Below, one piece after another: positions 25,724 through 34,990 of a DNA stretch of 64,000 nucleotides. The notes under the pieces were generated by a model. It made no database searches. It was not told the origin of the DNA and was given only the letters and a program-made list of their open reading frames with translations. Position 1 is the first letter of the stretch. Every line of letters starts with the position of its first letter. Made by a program: the position numbers and the translations under genes. The DNA comes from Oryzomonas japonica (GTDB lineage: Bacteria; Desulfobacterota; Desulfuromonadia; Geobacterales; Pseudopelobacteraceae). The stretch lies in assembly GCF_008802365.1 (NCBI RefSeq), contig NZ_VZQZ01000002.1, forward strand, positions 210,362 through 274,361, read 5' to 3'.

Positions 25724-27637
25724 GTGATACTTGATGGAAAATGTCCAACCGGACCGATTGAGCAAACCTGGGACAAACACCGCTTTGACCTGAAACTGGT
25801 CAATCCTGCCAATAAACGGAAGTACAACGTCATCGTGGTCGGCACCGGCCTGGCCGGGGGCGCTGCCGCGGCTTCCCTGGGAGAGTTGGGCTACAATGTG
25901 CAAGCGTTCTGTTATCAGGACAGCCCGCGCCGCGCCCACTCCATAGCCGCTCAGGGTGGTATCAATGCTGCCAAGGCATATCCCAACGACGGCGACTCCA
26001 TCTATCGCCTGTTTTATGACACCATCAAGGGGGGGGACTTTCGCGCCCGCGAAGCCGACGTCTGGCGTCTGGCCCAGGTGTCCAACAACATCATCGACCA
26101 GTGTGTGGCCCAAGGCATCCCCTTTGCCCGCGACTATGCCGGCTATCTGGATAACCGCTCCTTCGGCGGCGCCCAGGTCTCCCGAACTTTCTACGCCCGC
26201 GGTCAGACGGGTCAGCAACTCCTGTTGGGGGCCTACTCGGCTCTGTCCCGCCAGATCAAGGCCGGCACGGTCAAGATGTATAACCGCCGCGAGATGCTTG
26301 ACCTGGTCGTGGTGGACGGCGTGGCTCGCGGTATCACCGTGCGCAACCTGGTGACCGGCGCGCTGGAAAGTTACGCCGCCGATGCCGTCTGCCTCTGCAC
26401 CGGAGGGTATGTCAACGTATTCTACCTCTCCACCAACGCCATGGGGTGTTCGGTTACGGCCAACTGGAAGGCCCACAAAAAGGGCGCCCTGTTTGCCAAC
26501 CCTTGCTACACCCAGATACATCCGACCTGCATTCCCCAGGCCGGCGACTACCAGTCCAAGCTGACCCTCATGTCGGAGTCGCTGCGTAACGACGGGCGTT
26601 GCTGGGCACCCAAGAAAAAGGGTGACACCCGTCCTCCCAACCAGATCCCCGAGGAAGATCGCGATTACTATCTGGAGCGCAAGTACCCGAGCTTCGGCAA
26701 CCTGGCCCCGCGTGACATCGCCTCCCGCGCCGCCAAGGAACAGTGTGACGAGGGGCGCGGCGTCGGTCCGGGTGGCCGCGGCGTGTATCTGGATTTTGCC
26801 GATTCCATCAAACGCCTCAGCGAGGACACCATCCGCGAGCGCTACGGCAACCTGTTCGAAATGTATGAGAAGATCACCGACGAGAACGCCTACAAGTCGC
26901 CGATGCGCATCTACCCTGCACCCCATTACTCCATGGGTGGTCTCTGGGTCGATTACAACCTGATGAGCAATGTCCCCGGCCTGTTCGTGCTAGGTGAGGC
27001 CAACTTCTCGGTCCACGGCGCCAACCGCCTGGGGGCGTCGGCCCTGATGCAGGGGTTGGCCGACGGTTACTTCGTCATTCCCTATACTATCGGCGGTTAT
27101 CTGGCCACCGTCAAGCCGGGTCAGGTCAAGGAAGATCACGCCGAGTTCAAGAAGTCCATGGAGGACGTCAACAAGGACGTCAACAAGCTCCTCTCCATCA
27201 ATGGTAAGCGCACTGTTACCGACTTCATGCGGGAACTGGGCACCATGATGTGGGAAAATTGCGGCATGGCGCGTACCAAGGAGTCCTTGGAGGCAAATAT
27301 CAAGAAGATTCCGGCCCTGCGCGAGGAGTTCTGGAAGAACGTCAAGGTCTCCGGCAGCGGCGCCGATCTCAATCAACAGTTGGAGAACGCCGGCCGCACC
27401 GCCGACTTCCTGGAGTTCGGCGAACTCCTGTGCCGCGACGCATTGCACCGCAACGAGTCCTGCGGCGGCCATTTCCGGTCGGAATACCAGTACGATGACG
27501 GCGAGGCCAAGCGCGACGACGTCAACTACTGCTATGTGGGCGCCTGGGAGTTCAAGGGCGTGGGTGTTGAACCCGAACTGCACAAGGAGCCGTTGAAATT
27601 CGAGAACGTACATCTCGCCGTAAGGAGCTACAAATAA
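25724..27637 (+). CDS. frdA: Succinate dehydrogenase/fumarate reductase flavoprotein subunit
   Basis: The 637-residue FAD protein has the dinucleotide-binding [21 protein letters not shown] and the covalent-flavin histidine in [16 protein letters not shown]. It also has HPTCIPQ and the substrate-binding [34 protein letters not shown]. It starts with GTG at 25724 behind AAGGGGG. It oxidises succinate or reduces fumarate. In Geobacter one such complex is known to do both. Its stop overlaps the frdB start by one base. Confidence 0.96.
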   Translation: MILDGKCPTGPIEQTWDKHRFDLKLVNPANKRKYNVIVVGTGLAGGAAAASLGELGYNVQAFCYQDSPRRAHSIAAQGGINAAKAYPNDGDSIYRLFYDTIKGGDFRAREADVWRLAQVSNNIIDQCVAQGIPFARDYAGYLDNRSFGGAQVSRTFYARGQTGQQLLLGAYSALSRQIKAGTVKMYNRREMLDLVVVDGVARGITVRNLVTGALESYAADAVCLCTGGYVNVFYLSTNAMGCSVTANWKAHKKGALFANPCYTQIHPTCIPQAGDYQSKLTLMSESLRNDGRCWAPKKKGDTRPPNQIPEEDRDYYLERKYPSFGNLAPRDIASRAAKEQCDEGRGVGPGGRGVYLDFADSIKRLSEDTIRERYGNLFEMYEKITDENAYKSPMRIYPAPHYSMGGLWVDYNLMSNVPGLFVLGEANFSVHGANRLGASALMQGLADGYFVIPYTIGGYLATVKPGQVKEDHAEFKKSMEDVNKDVNKLLSINGKRTVTDFMRELGTMMWENCGMARTKESLEANIKKIPALREEFWKNVKVSGSGADLNQQLENAGRTADFLEFGELLCRDALHRNESCGGHFRSEYQYDDGEAKRDDVNYCYVGAWEFKGVGVEPELHKEPLKFENVHLAVRSYK

Positions 27638-28395
27638 TGAGCGATCACAAGACCATGACACTGACACTGATCGTGTGGCGCCAGAAAAATGCCAGCGATC
27701 CGGGCAAATTTGAAACCTATACCGCTAAGAACATCACCGAGCACCATTCCTTTTTGGAGATGCTCGACTGCGTCAACGAGGACCTGATCCTCGAAGGCAG
27801 GGAGCCGATCGTATTTGACCACGACTGCCGCGAGGGTATCTGCGGCATGTGTTCCCAGGTGATCAACGGCGCACCCCATGGCGGTCAGGTGCGCACCACC
27901 GTCTGCCAACTCCATATGCGCAAATTCAAGGATGGCGATACCATCTACATTGAGCCCTGGAGGGCGCGCGCCTTTCCGATCATTAAAGACTTGATCGTCG
28001 ACCGCTCCGCCCTGGATACCATTATCCAGGCCGGTGGCTATACCTCCTGCCATACCGGTGGGGTGGCCGACGGCAATGCCATCCTGATCCCCAAGCCGGT
28101 AGCCGACGAGGCCATGGATGCCGCCGAATGCATCGGCTGCGGAGCCTGCGTGGCTGGTTGCCCCAACGGCGCCGCCATGCTGTTCACCGGGGCCAAGGTT
28201 TCCCAGTTAGCGCTCCTGCCCCAAGGCAAGACAGAGGCGGCCGCCCGCGTCACCGCCATGACCAAGGCCATGGCTGAATGCGGTTTCGGCAACTGCACCA
28301 ATCATTACGAGTGCCAGGCCGCCTGCCCCAAGGGGATCAACGTCAAGTTCATCGCCCGCATGAATCGGGAGTTTTTGAAGGCGCAATTCGCCTAA
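27637..28395 (+). CDS. frdB: Succinate dehydrogenase/fumarate reductase iron-sulfur subunit
   Basis: The 252 residues carry three clusters in the usual order: [2Fe-2S] ([12 protein letters not shown] ... CQLHM), [4Fe-4S] ([15 protein letters not shown]) and [3Fe-4S] ([15 protein letters not shown]). It carries electrons from the flavin to the quinone site. A terminator follows 31 bases later. Confidence 0.96.
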   Translation: MSDHKTMTLTLIVWRQKNASDPGKFETYTAKNITEHHSFLEMLDCVNEDLILEGREPIVFDHDCREGICGMCSQVINGAPHGGQVRTTVCQLHMRKFKDGDTIYIEPWRARAFPIIKDLIVDRSALDTIIQAGGYTSCHTGGVADGNAILIPKPVADEAMDAAECIGCGACVAGCPNGAAMLFTGAKVSQLALLPQGKTEAAARVTAMTKAMAECGFGNCTNHYECQAACPKGINVKFIARMNREFLKAQFA

Positions 28396-28426
28396 TTCTG
28401 ATACGTTTTACGGCAATATGTGTTAC

Positions 28427-28461
28427 AATCGGGGCATCCTGCAGGACGCCCCGATTTTTTT
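28427..28461 (+). terminator. Intrinsic terminator after frdB
   Basis: AATCGGGGC (28427-28435) pairs with GCCCCGATT (28448-28456), with a smaller inner TCCTGCAGGA palindrome, and TTTTT follows. It separates frdCAB from the Cas6-like gene, which starts only 21 bases further on. Confidence 0.85.
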
Positions 28462-28481
28462 ATCGAGAATGAGGATTTTAC

Positions 28482-29402
28482 TTGGATTTCAGTTTCGTTC
28501 ACCTGCGTTTTACCATCCATACCAGTGATGTTTCCCGTGTGGTTTCGTATCTGTACCGCAGTGGCCCGGACTTTGCCGAGGTGTTCAGAAAGCTCGTCTG
28601 CACTGGAAATGCATTCGCATGCTCAACGGGCTCCGATTGTACGGAGTGCCCCTATTGTGTATTGTTCAGCCAGCAGCTTGGTGCCGACCCTTCTGCAGTG
28701 AGGTGCCATCAAAAGCCCCCCTTGCCGTTCATCTTTTCGTTCCCGCCCCACGGCGCCGCCCCGAGACAGGCCGACAATTTCGCCTGCACGCTGGTTCTGG
28801 TGGGAAAAGCGCTCAACCATACGTCGGAGTTCATAAGCGCATTCCGTTCCCTGCTCGCAAACGGGCACAACGCGGGGCACTTTGCTACGGCGGCAATTTC
28901 CCGGGTGGAATCCTTGGACTTCCACGGGAATCCAGCCGTTATAGCTACAGGGGATGGTGCGCCGGATCTGGGAAACCTGGTTACCCTTGACGCCCACGGC
29001 ATTGTTGATAGCCGTTGCCGTCCGACCGATGCCGTGGGGGTCGCTTTCATAACCCCGCTGAAGCTGGCGAAGAGCGGCAAGGTCATGAACTCTTTCGATG
29101 CCGGGCAGTTTGTCCGTTCACTGATGCGCAGGGTCTCTGCCCTGGCCTACTACTATTGCGGCTACGAGATGCGGGACAACTTCAGGGAGTATGCCCATGT
29201 TGCCAACCGTATCGAACTGCTTGAAGATAATTTTTTTTACGCCGACGCCGGCCGCCGTTCCATGGCCCTGTCCGGGGTCATGGGAGATGGCGTGCTGAAC
29301 GGCGATTTCAACGATCTTATGCCATTTCTGGCGCTGGGGGAGTATCTGCATTTGGGCAAGGGTGCCTCCTACGGGATGGGGCATTACCGGTTGGCGTGGT
29401 GA
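28482..29402 (+). CDS. Solitary Cas6-like RAMP protein
   Basis: The 306 residues look like the Cas6 C-terminal-domain family. The N-terminal half has a cysteine cluster (CTGNAFACSTGSDCTECPYCVLF) as in that family's C..CPY..LFE segment. The C-terminus has the RAMP glycine-rich loop GKGASYGMGHYRL at about 291-303. Cas6 cuts CRISPR precursor RNA, but I see no array or other cas gene in the window. It starts with TTG at 28482 behind GAGGA. The role may be RNA cleavage for a distant CRISPR locus or a CRISPR-independent job. The catalytic residue cannot be identified with confidence. Confidence 0.7.
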   Translation: MDFSFVHLRFTIHTSDVSRVVSYLYRSGPDFAEVFRKLVCTGNAFACSTGSDCTECPYCVLFSQQLGADPSAVRCHQKPPLPFIFSFPPHGAAPRQADNFACTLVLVGKALNHTSEFISAFRSLLANGHNAGHFATAAISRVESLDFHGNPAVIATGDGAPDLGNLVTLDAHGIVDSRCRPTDAVGVAFITPLKLAKSGKVMNSFDAGQFVRSLMRRVSALAYYYCGYEMRDNFREYAHVANRIELLEDNFFYADAGRRSMALSGVMGDGVLNGDFNDLMPFLALGEYLHLGKGASYGMGHYRLAW

Positions 29403-29446
29403 AATGCCCGGTTTTAACTCGCAACTTTGCAGGCCGCTCGGTATAA

Positions 29447-29475
29447 TTGACGAAAAAATATAATTACTGTATTTT
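29447..29475 (+). promoter_or_regulatory. Promoter of the radical SAM/lipid operon
   Basis: TTGACG at 29447-29452, 17-base spacer, TATTTT at 29470-29475 with an upstream TG. Other TATAAT words at 29442 and 29459 lack well-spaced -35 boxes. GGAGG follows, with a GTG start at 29494, so the leader would be short. Confidence 0.5.
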
Positions 29476-29493
29476 TTAAAATCTTGGAGGATT

Positions 29494-30330
29494 GTGGCGA
29501 AGCAAGCGGTACATAGCCTATCGGTTGACCTGGAGGATTGGTTTCACGTCTGTGGCCTCAAACAGCAACCGTGTATCCCGCCTGATGACTGGCGTGTCCA
29601 CAGAGCCACGGAGGTGCTGCTTGACCTGTTCGCAGAGTTTGGGGTAAAAATAACCTTTTTTGTCCTTGGCTGTGTGGCAGAGGCTGATCCGGAGTTGGTG
29701 CGCACTATTCATCGGCAGGGGCATGAGATCGCCTCCCACGGCTATTCGCACCGTCTGGTCCACGAACTTAGCTCGGCGGAGTTTGCGGATGAATTGCAAA
29801 AGACCGAAGACGTTATCATAGGGATCACCGGTAGCTTGCCGGTCGGATTTCGCGCACCCCAGTGGTCGGCAACAGCCCATACCCCCTGGTTTGACGACAT
29901 CCTGGCGCAGCGCGGCTATCGCTACGACTCCAGCCGCAACCCGCTGCCCTTTATCGGGGAGCAAAACGCTGCACGTCACCCGTACCGGATTGAGACGGCG
30001 CACGGGGCATTGTGGGAGATACCTCCCATGGTGTCAGGATCACCCCTGGGAAATCTGCCCACCGGCGGCGGATGGGGATTCCGCCTGTTTCCATTCGGGA
30101 TGATCGCGGCGACGGTCGAGAGGTATGGTCGGGCCGGTCGGCCGGCAGTGTTGTACCTGCATCCTCGTGAGGTTGACCCCATGGGGCCGCGTCTCAAATT
30201 GCCGCTCCTGAAACGATTTGCCTCCTACGGGACGCGGCGGGATGCGCTGCCGCGGCTGCGGAGGTTGCTGGGCAGCTACACGTTTACCACCTTGCGGGAA
30301 ATGGTCGATTCATGGCAGCCTGCATCCTGA
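29494..30330 (+). CDS. Polysaccharide deacetylase (NodB fold, DUF3473-type C-terminus)
   Basis: The 278-residue protein starts with SLSVDLEDWFHV, the form seen in deacetylases of exopolysaccharide loci. The metal-binding HGYSHRLVHEL and FRAPQWS follow. The C-terminal SPLGNLPTGGGWGFRLFP and LYLHPREVDPMGPR segments define the DUF3473-type tail. No exosortase or polymerase gene is nearby. The expected activity is removal of an N- or O-acetyl group from a sugar. It is the first gene of the operon and overlaps the glycosyltransferase by 19 bases. The start is GTG. Confidence 0.84.
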   Translation: MAKQAVHSLSVDLEDWFHVCGLKQQPCIPPDDWRVHRATEVLLDLFAEFGVKITFFVLGCVAEADPELVRTIHRQGHEIASHGYSHRLVHELSSAEFADELQKTEDVIIGITGSLPVGFRAPQWSATAHTPWFDDILAQRGYRYDSSRNPLPFIGEQNAARHPYRIETAHGALWEIPPMVSGSPLGNLPTGGGWGFRLFPFGMIAATVERYGRAGRPAVLYLHPREVDPMGPRLKLPLLKRFASYGTRRDALPRLRRLLGSYTFTTLREMVDSWQPAS

Positions 30331-30974
30331 TCCCGGCGTTCAACGCCGCGAAAACCCTGGCTGCGATCCTGGACGAGTGCTCCGGCCTGGGGTATCCGTT
30401 GGTGGTGGTGGATGACGGGTCGACCGATGCCACGGCGAGCATAGCTGCCGGACATGGGGCGCTCCTGCTGCGCCATAATCGCAATCGGGGCAAGGGAAGG
30501 GCGCTCAGAACCGGTTTTGCGTGGGCGCTGGAGCATGACTGCGATGCCGTAGTAACCCTTGATGCCGATGGCCAGCATGATGTATCCTCGGTTCCCCGGG
30601 TGGTCGCTGCCGCCCGGGATGGCAGTTTCGATATCCTGATCGCCTCCCGTTTCAGCCAGTTCCAGGAGATGGGCGGCCTGCGCAAGGTCTGGAACCGTTT
30701 CGGGGTCTGGTGCATGCGCCAGCGGACCGGGTTTGAGATCAGCGACAGCCAGTCCGGGTTCCGTTGTTATTCCGGGCGGCTGCTCCGCTCGGTCGCGCTT
30801 GCTGCCGACGGTTATAACCTGGAGATGGAGATTCTCATGAAGGCTTGGCGCGGCGGGTTTTCCATCGGTTCCCTTGCGGTGCCGGCTCGGGTGGCCGATG
30901 GCCGCGCCACGAGCCATTTTCGTCCGGTGAGGGATACCTGGAACATCTGCATGACGTTCCTGCGCTACATGTAA
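30312..30974 (+). CDS. Family 2 glycosyltransferase (dolichol-phosphate-mannose-synthase-like)
   Basis: The 220 residues begin ACILIPAFNAAKTLAAIL, with VVVDDGSTD near 35 and the metal-binding VTLDADGQHD near 80. A SDSQSGFRCYSG acceptor segment and no membrane anchor are visible. The enzyme should transfer a sugar from a nucleotide donor to a lipid carrier. It overlaps the deacetylase gene, so both may act on one sugar-lipid product. Confidence 0.88.
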   Translation: MAACILIPAFNAAKTLAAILDECSGLGYPLVVVDDGSTDATASIAAGHGALLLRHNRNRGKGRALRTGFAWALEHDCDAVVTLDADGQHDVSSVPRVVAAARDGSFDILIASRFSQFQEMGGLRKVWNRFGVWCMRQRTGFEISDSQSGFRCYSGRLLRSVALAADGYNLEMEILMKAWRGGFSIGSLAVPARVADGRATSHFRPVRDTWNICMTFLRYM

Positions 30975-31029
30975 AGAAGAGAACACCGACGTACTAACCG
31001 AACTGATTCAGACGAGTGGAGTGGAAAGC

Positions 31030-32406
31030 ATGATCCAGACACTGAAAAACTATACCAGGGAAAAAGTGCTCTCGTACCTCCTGTCCATGGCGACGAATTC
31101 ATCGGATGAGACGCTGATCAAGATGACGCACCTGATGGAACTGATCCCCAAAAAAGATTACTACAAAGAGCGGATCCGCTGGATTCGCGGCCTGATCCGC
31201 GACAAACACCCCAGCATCGAGTTTCCCCGCCGCATCTTGCGCGATCTGCACCCCAACCAACGGGACAAGTGGATCAGCAACCTGGCCATCAATCACCTGC
31301 TGAACGGCACCAACAAGCGCAAGGAGTGGGCCGACCAAAACGGCTTCTATCCCCCCTCCACCGTGGTTATCAGCCCGACCATGCGCTGCAATCTCTCCTG
31401 CTACGGCTGCTATGCCGGCGATTACAAAAAATCCCTGGAACTCTCCCTGGACGAACTTGACTCGGTGCTGAACCAACTCAAGGAGATGGGAATCTATTTT
31501 GCGGTCATCTCCGGCGGCGAGCCATTCTACATGAAGGGCATCTTCGAGATCTTCAAGAAGCACAGCGATATGGCCTTTCTGGTCTTTACCCACGGCGGCC
31601 TGATCGATGAGCAGATGGTGGAGCGGTTGACCGAGGTGGGCAACGTCATGCCGGCTTTCTCGCTGGAGGGATATGAGCAGGAGACCGACGAACGCCGCGG
31701 GGCCGGGCATTTCAAAAAGGTTATGCGGGCCATGGACCTGCTGCGGGAGGGGGGGCTCTCCTTCTGCGGTTCGTTCACCCATTCCCGCAAGAACACTGAC
31801 ATCATCACCAATCCCCGTTACATCGACATGCTCCTGGATAAGGGGGTTTTTGCCATGTGGCTGTTCTCCTACGTGCCGGTGGGGCGCAAACCTGACACGG
31901 AGCTGATGCCGACCCCCGAGCAGCGCGATCTCCTGCGCCGAACGGTGATTGGTTACCGGGCCACCAAGCCGATGCTGTTCGTGGATTTCTGGAATGACGG
32001 CCCGATGATCTCCGGCTGTCTGGCCGGAGGGCGAAAATATTTCCACATCAATGCCAACGGCGATATCGAACCGTGCGTTTTCTGCCACTTTGCCGTGGAT
32101 AACATCCGTCGCACGTCACTGCGCGATGCGCTGGCGTCGCCGCTGTTCCAGAAGATCCGTCAGAAACAGGGGGAGCACGATAACCTGCTGCGCCCCTGCA
32201 TGCTGATCGATCACCCCGATGCAGGCCGGGAACTGTTCGCCTCGGAAGGAGCCTACGCCACCCACGAGGGAGCCGACGAGATCTTTACCGGCCTGGCGGA
32301 CAGTATGGACGACTATTCCCGACGCTACGGCGAGATCGCCGATGAGGCGTGGGAGGCCGAATTCAAGGGGCACCCAGTCAAAAAGGGAAAGGTGTCGCGC
32401 ACCTAA
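31030..32406 (+). CDS. Radical SAM protein with SPASM-like C-terminal cysteines
   Basis: The 458 residues include a helical N-terminus of about 100 residues, then the radical SAM cluster motif C120-x3-C124-x2-C127 (MRCNLSCYGC) and the SAM-binding VISGGEPF. The C-terminal region has further cysteines (ISGCLAGGRK, IEPCVFC, LLRPCM), compatible with an auxiliary cluster as in SPASM/twitch enzymes. No B12-binding domain is evident. ATG at 31030 is preferred to GTG at 31021 because of the GGAG 8 bases upstream. The substrate is unknown. Context suggests a lipid or acyl intermediate, but an associated peptide cannot be ruled out. Confidence 0.82.
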   Translation: MIQTLKNYTREKVLSYLLSMATNSSDETLIKMTHLMELIPKKDYYKERIRWIRGLIRDKHPSIEFPRRILRDLHPNQRDKWISNLAINHLLNGTNKRKEWADQNGFYPPSTVVISPTMRCNLSCYGCYAGDYKKSLELSLDELDSVLNQLKEMGIYFAVISGGEPFYMKGIFEIFKKHSDMAFLVFTHGGLIDEQMVERLTEVGNVMPAFSLEGYEQETDERRGAGHFKKVMRAMDLLREGGLSFCGSFTHSRKNTDIITNPRYIDMLLDKGVFAMWLFSYVPVGRKPDTELMPTPEQRDLLRRTVIGYRATKPMLFVDFWNDGPMISGCLAGGRKYFHINANGDIEPCVFCHFAVDNIRRTSLRDALASPLFQKIRQKQGEHDNLLRPCMLIDHPDAGRELFASEGAYATHEGADEIFTGLADSMDDYSRRYGEIADEAWEAEFKGHPVKKGKVSRT

Positions 32407-32407
32407 G

Positions 32408-33325
32408 ATGGCCCTCTACAGCGGTATCAACCTGTTCCTTATCAATCTGTTTACCATTGTGGTGCCGCGCAGGCTGTTTCCTCCGGCCGCCTTTTGCTTC
32501 GTGATGTTTTTTTACCTCCTTCTTGGTAAGAAGCGCCGCGGCTTTCGGGCAAACATGCGCACCGTCACCGGACGCGCAAATGTGGAGCGGCTGGTGGTTT
32601 CAGCCTACTACAAATATGCACGCAACTGGTGCGATGTGATGCTGATGATGCGCCTCACCGGCCCCCGGTTGCAGGCCCTCATCGGCCGGCGCAGTACCCA
32701 GAAACCGTTGGATGACGCCCTGGCCGCGGGAACCGGCGCCATCCTGGTTTCGCCCCATTTCGGCAACTGGGAACTGGGCGGACTAGGACTAGCTGACCTG
32801 GGATACAAGGTCAACGTGCTCACCTTCCGGGAGCCTGACGAGAAGGTGAACGAACTGCGGGAGAAGGTGCGCGGCACGCGCGGTATCGGCTTTATTTACG
32901 TCGATCGCAACGATACCTCGCCACTTGCGATCATTGAGGCGGTCAACGCCCTGCGGCGCAACGAGGTCCTCTGCCTCCTGGGGGAGCGCGACGGCTCTTC
33001 CCACACCAGCATCATTGATTTTTTTGGAAAGCCGACCCCCTTCCCGGTGGGGGCCGCCTATCTTTCCCTGGCCAGCGGAGCGCCGGTCATCCCGGTCTTC
33101 GTACCGCTTGAGGGGGATCGATACGCCACGTTGATGGATGAACCGATCTATTTCAAAGGAGGCCACGGGGGGCATACCGAGGCGATTCGGAGCGGCATGG
33201 AACAACTGGCTGCGGTGTTCGAACGCTATATCGGACGGTATCCCGACCAGTGGTACAATTTCTTCGATTTCTGGGGCGAGGACCGCCCCACCGCGGAACC
33301 CCGCAAACGCAGGGAAGAACGCTGA
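32408..33325 (+). CDS. LpxL/HtrB-like acyltransferase
   Basis: The 305-residue membrane-associated protein has an N-terminal hydrophobic segment and the catalytic HX4E motif His117-Glu122 (SPHFGNWELGG). DRND and GERDGSS...FFGKPTPFPVGAAYLS follow, as in lipid A late acyltransferases. The gene starts 1 base after the previous stop. It probably moves the finished acyl chain from the ACP to a lipid or sugar acceptor. Similar enzymes sit in aryl-polyene clusters. Confidence 0.88.
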   Translation: MALYSGINLFLINLFTIVVPRRLFPPAAFCFVMFFYLLLGKKRRGFRANMRTVTGRANVERLVVSAYYKYARNWCDVMLMMRLTGPRLQALIGRRSTQKPLDDALAAGTGAILVSPHFGNWELGGLGLADLGYKVNVLTFREPDEKVNELREKVRGTRGIGFIYVDRNDTSPLAIIEAVNALRRNEVLCLLGERDGSSHTSIIDFFGKPTPFPVGAAYLSLASGAPVIPVFVPLEGDRYATLMDEPIYFKGGHGGHTEAIRSGMEQLAAVFERYIGRYPDQWYNFFDFWGEDRPTAEPRKRREER

Positions 33326-33372
33326 TAAAAATGCACGTATGAAACACTATAGAGTGGTGAGAGGACTTGTGA

Positions 33373-33630
33373 ATGAGTGAAGAGTTTATTCCAAAAGTGA
33401 AACAGATGATCATTGAAAGCCTGCGCATCGAAGGGATGTCCCCCGACGAGATCGAGACCGACGCCCCCCTGTTCGGCGAAGGCCTGGGTCTCGACTCCAT
33501 AGATGCTCTGCAACTGGTTGTGGCCATGGAAAAGGATTTCGGCGTGGTCGTGCCCGACGCGGCCACCGGCACGAAGGTGTTTGCCTCGGTGCGCAGCATG
33601 GCGGAGTACATCGCGGAACATAAAAAATGA
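33373..33630 (+). CDS. Acyl carrier protein
   Basis: The 85-residue protein has a classic phosphopantetheine site, Ser42 in GLGLDSIDALQLV. It is acidic and helical. Its stop overlaps the start of the next radical SAM gene (ATGA). It should carry the growing chain for the pathway's own ketosynthases. No phosphopantetheinyl transferase is encoded nearby, so the host enzyme would have to load it. Confidence 0.93.
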   Translation: MSEEFIPKVKQMIIESLRIEGMSPDEIETDAPLFGEGLGLDSIDALQLVVAMEKDFGVVVPDAATGTKVFASVRSMAEYIAEHKK

Positions 33631-34913
33631 AGGTGCTCTTCGTCTCGCCCGGCTGGGAAAAGGGGCGTCTGTGGGGGGAGTTGGCCTTCAAGTTTCCCAC
33701 CCTGTCCCTGGCGTCGATTGCCGCCGTTACCCCACCGGAATGGGACGTCGCCTTCCTTGACGACAATTTCGAGACCATCGATTATTCCTGCACAGCCGAC
33801 CTCATCGCCCTGACCGCCATGACCCCCCAGGCGCCACGCGCCTACGAGATCGCCGACGAATTCCGCCGCCGGGGGAAGACGGTGGTCATGGGGGGCTTCC
33901 ATGCCAGCAACCTGCCGGACGAGGCACTCGGCCACGCGGATGCCGTGGTGGTGGGGGAAGGGGAACTGGTCTGGCCGCAGCTTCTGTCCGACTATCGCCA
34001 AGGGGACCTCAAACGCCTCTATCAGTCAGGCACCCAGATGGAGATGGCCGCCATTCCCCGCGCCCGCCGCGAGATCTTCACGGGTAAGCGCTATCTGCTC
34101 ACCAACACCATCCAGACCACCCGCGGCTGCCCCTTTGACTGCGAGTTCTGCTCGGTGACCGCTTTCTACGGCCGCAAATACCGCAAACGACCGGTGGCAA
34201 ACATCCTGCAAGAACTTGAGCAGCTCCGCAAAGCCAACTCGTTTCTCTTTTTTGTAGACGACAACATCGTCGCTGACCGGAAGTACGCCCTGGAACTGTT
34301 TGCCGGCATGAAGGGGATGGATTTCAAGTGGCTTTCCCATTCACCCATCGATTTTGCCGCCGACCGGGAGTTGATGAAGGCGGCGGGGGAATCTGGCTGC
34401 GTCGGGATGTTCGTGGGCTTCGAATCCCTGAATCAGGAGTCCCTGTCGGCCATGGGCAAGGTCACCAACCGGGCCCGCTCCTACTTGGAGGACGCCCAGG
34501 CCTTCCGCGACAATGGCATCGGCATCCTGGGCTCTTTTGTCATGGGGTACGATGGCGATACCCCGGCCATCTTCGAGCAGACGTTGCGCTTTTGCGAGGA
34601 CGCCCGTCTCGAGGCGGCCATTTTTCCCATCCTGACCCCGTATCCCGGCACCAGCGTCCGTCGCCGCCTCGAGGCCGAAGGGCGCATCTTTTCCAACAAC
34701 TGGCGCGACTACGATATGGAGCACGTTACCTTCCGGCCGCTCGGCATGAGCGCCGAACAGCTCCAGCAGGGGTACGAACAACTCTGTCGCTCATTCTACT
34801 CCTTTTCGTCCATGTACCGTCGTATCTTCAAACTCCACCGCTCGGTACAGGTCTTCGGACCGATGAATTTCGGTTTCCGCGCGGCTCTGAAGCGCAGGAA
34901 GGTGACGACATGA
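33627..34913 (+). CDS. B12-binding-type radical SAM protein A
   Basis: The 428 residues comprise a Rossmann-like B12-binding-type domain at about 1-130 (KVLFVSPGW, TVVMGGFHASNLPDEALGHADAVVVGEGE). The radical SAM core has C168-x3-C172-x2-C175 (TTRGCPFDCEFC). The C-terminal domain contains ILTPYPGTSVRRRLEAEGRI and a YDMEHVTFRPLGMS tail. The DxHxxG cobalamin-ligand motif is not visible, as in several members of this class. It is clearly paralogous to the gene at 34990. Possible chemistry includes methylation at an unactivated carbon or ring formation on the acyl chain. Confidence 0.88.
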   Translation: MKVLFVSPGWEKGRLWGELAFKFPTLSLASIAAVTPPEWDVAFLDDNFETIDYSCTADLIALTAMTPQAPRAYEIADEFRRRGKTVVMGGFHASNLPDEALGHADAVVVGEGELVWPQLLSDYRQGDLKRLYQSGTQMEMAAIPRARREIFTGKRYLLTNTIQTTRGCPFDCEFCSVTAFYGRKYRKRPVANILQELEQLRKANSFLFFVDDNIVADRKYALELFAGMKGMDFKWLSHSPIDFAADRELMKAAGESGCVGMFVGFESLNQESLSAMGKVTNRARSYLEDAQAFRDNGIGILGSFVMGYDGDTPAIFEQTLRFCEDARLEAAIFPILTPYPGTSVRRRLEAEGRIFSNNWRDYDMEHVTFRPLGMSAEQLQQGYEQLCRSFYSFSSMYRRIFKLHRSVQVFGPMNFGFRAALKRRKVTT

Positions 34914-34990
34914 CGCATCAGGCCGTTTGTTCTGCGGCAGGGGAGGGCGCCATGGTGCCGCCGTGCCACCCGGGGGCGGTATCGTTGTGA
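34910..34990 (+). other. 26-codon ORF bridging two radical SAM genes
   Basis: A frame starting at ATG 34910 overlaps the previous stop (ATGA) and ends at TGA 34988-34990, which overlaps the next ATG at 34990 (TGATG). The product would be MTHQAVCSAAGEGAMVPPCH plus six residues. It may serve only to pass ribosomes across the 76-base gap. Its first six residues also occur inside the following protein (AMTHQAV). Confidence 0.35.

Noticed and set aside
28403..29493. CRISPR array next to the Cas6-like gene
   Set aside because: No regularly spaced repeats were found in this interval or elsewhere in the window.
29494..30330. Exosortase/PEP-CTERM polysaccharide locus
   Set aside because: The deacetylase is of the type found there, but no exosortase, polymerase or PEP-CTERM protein is present.
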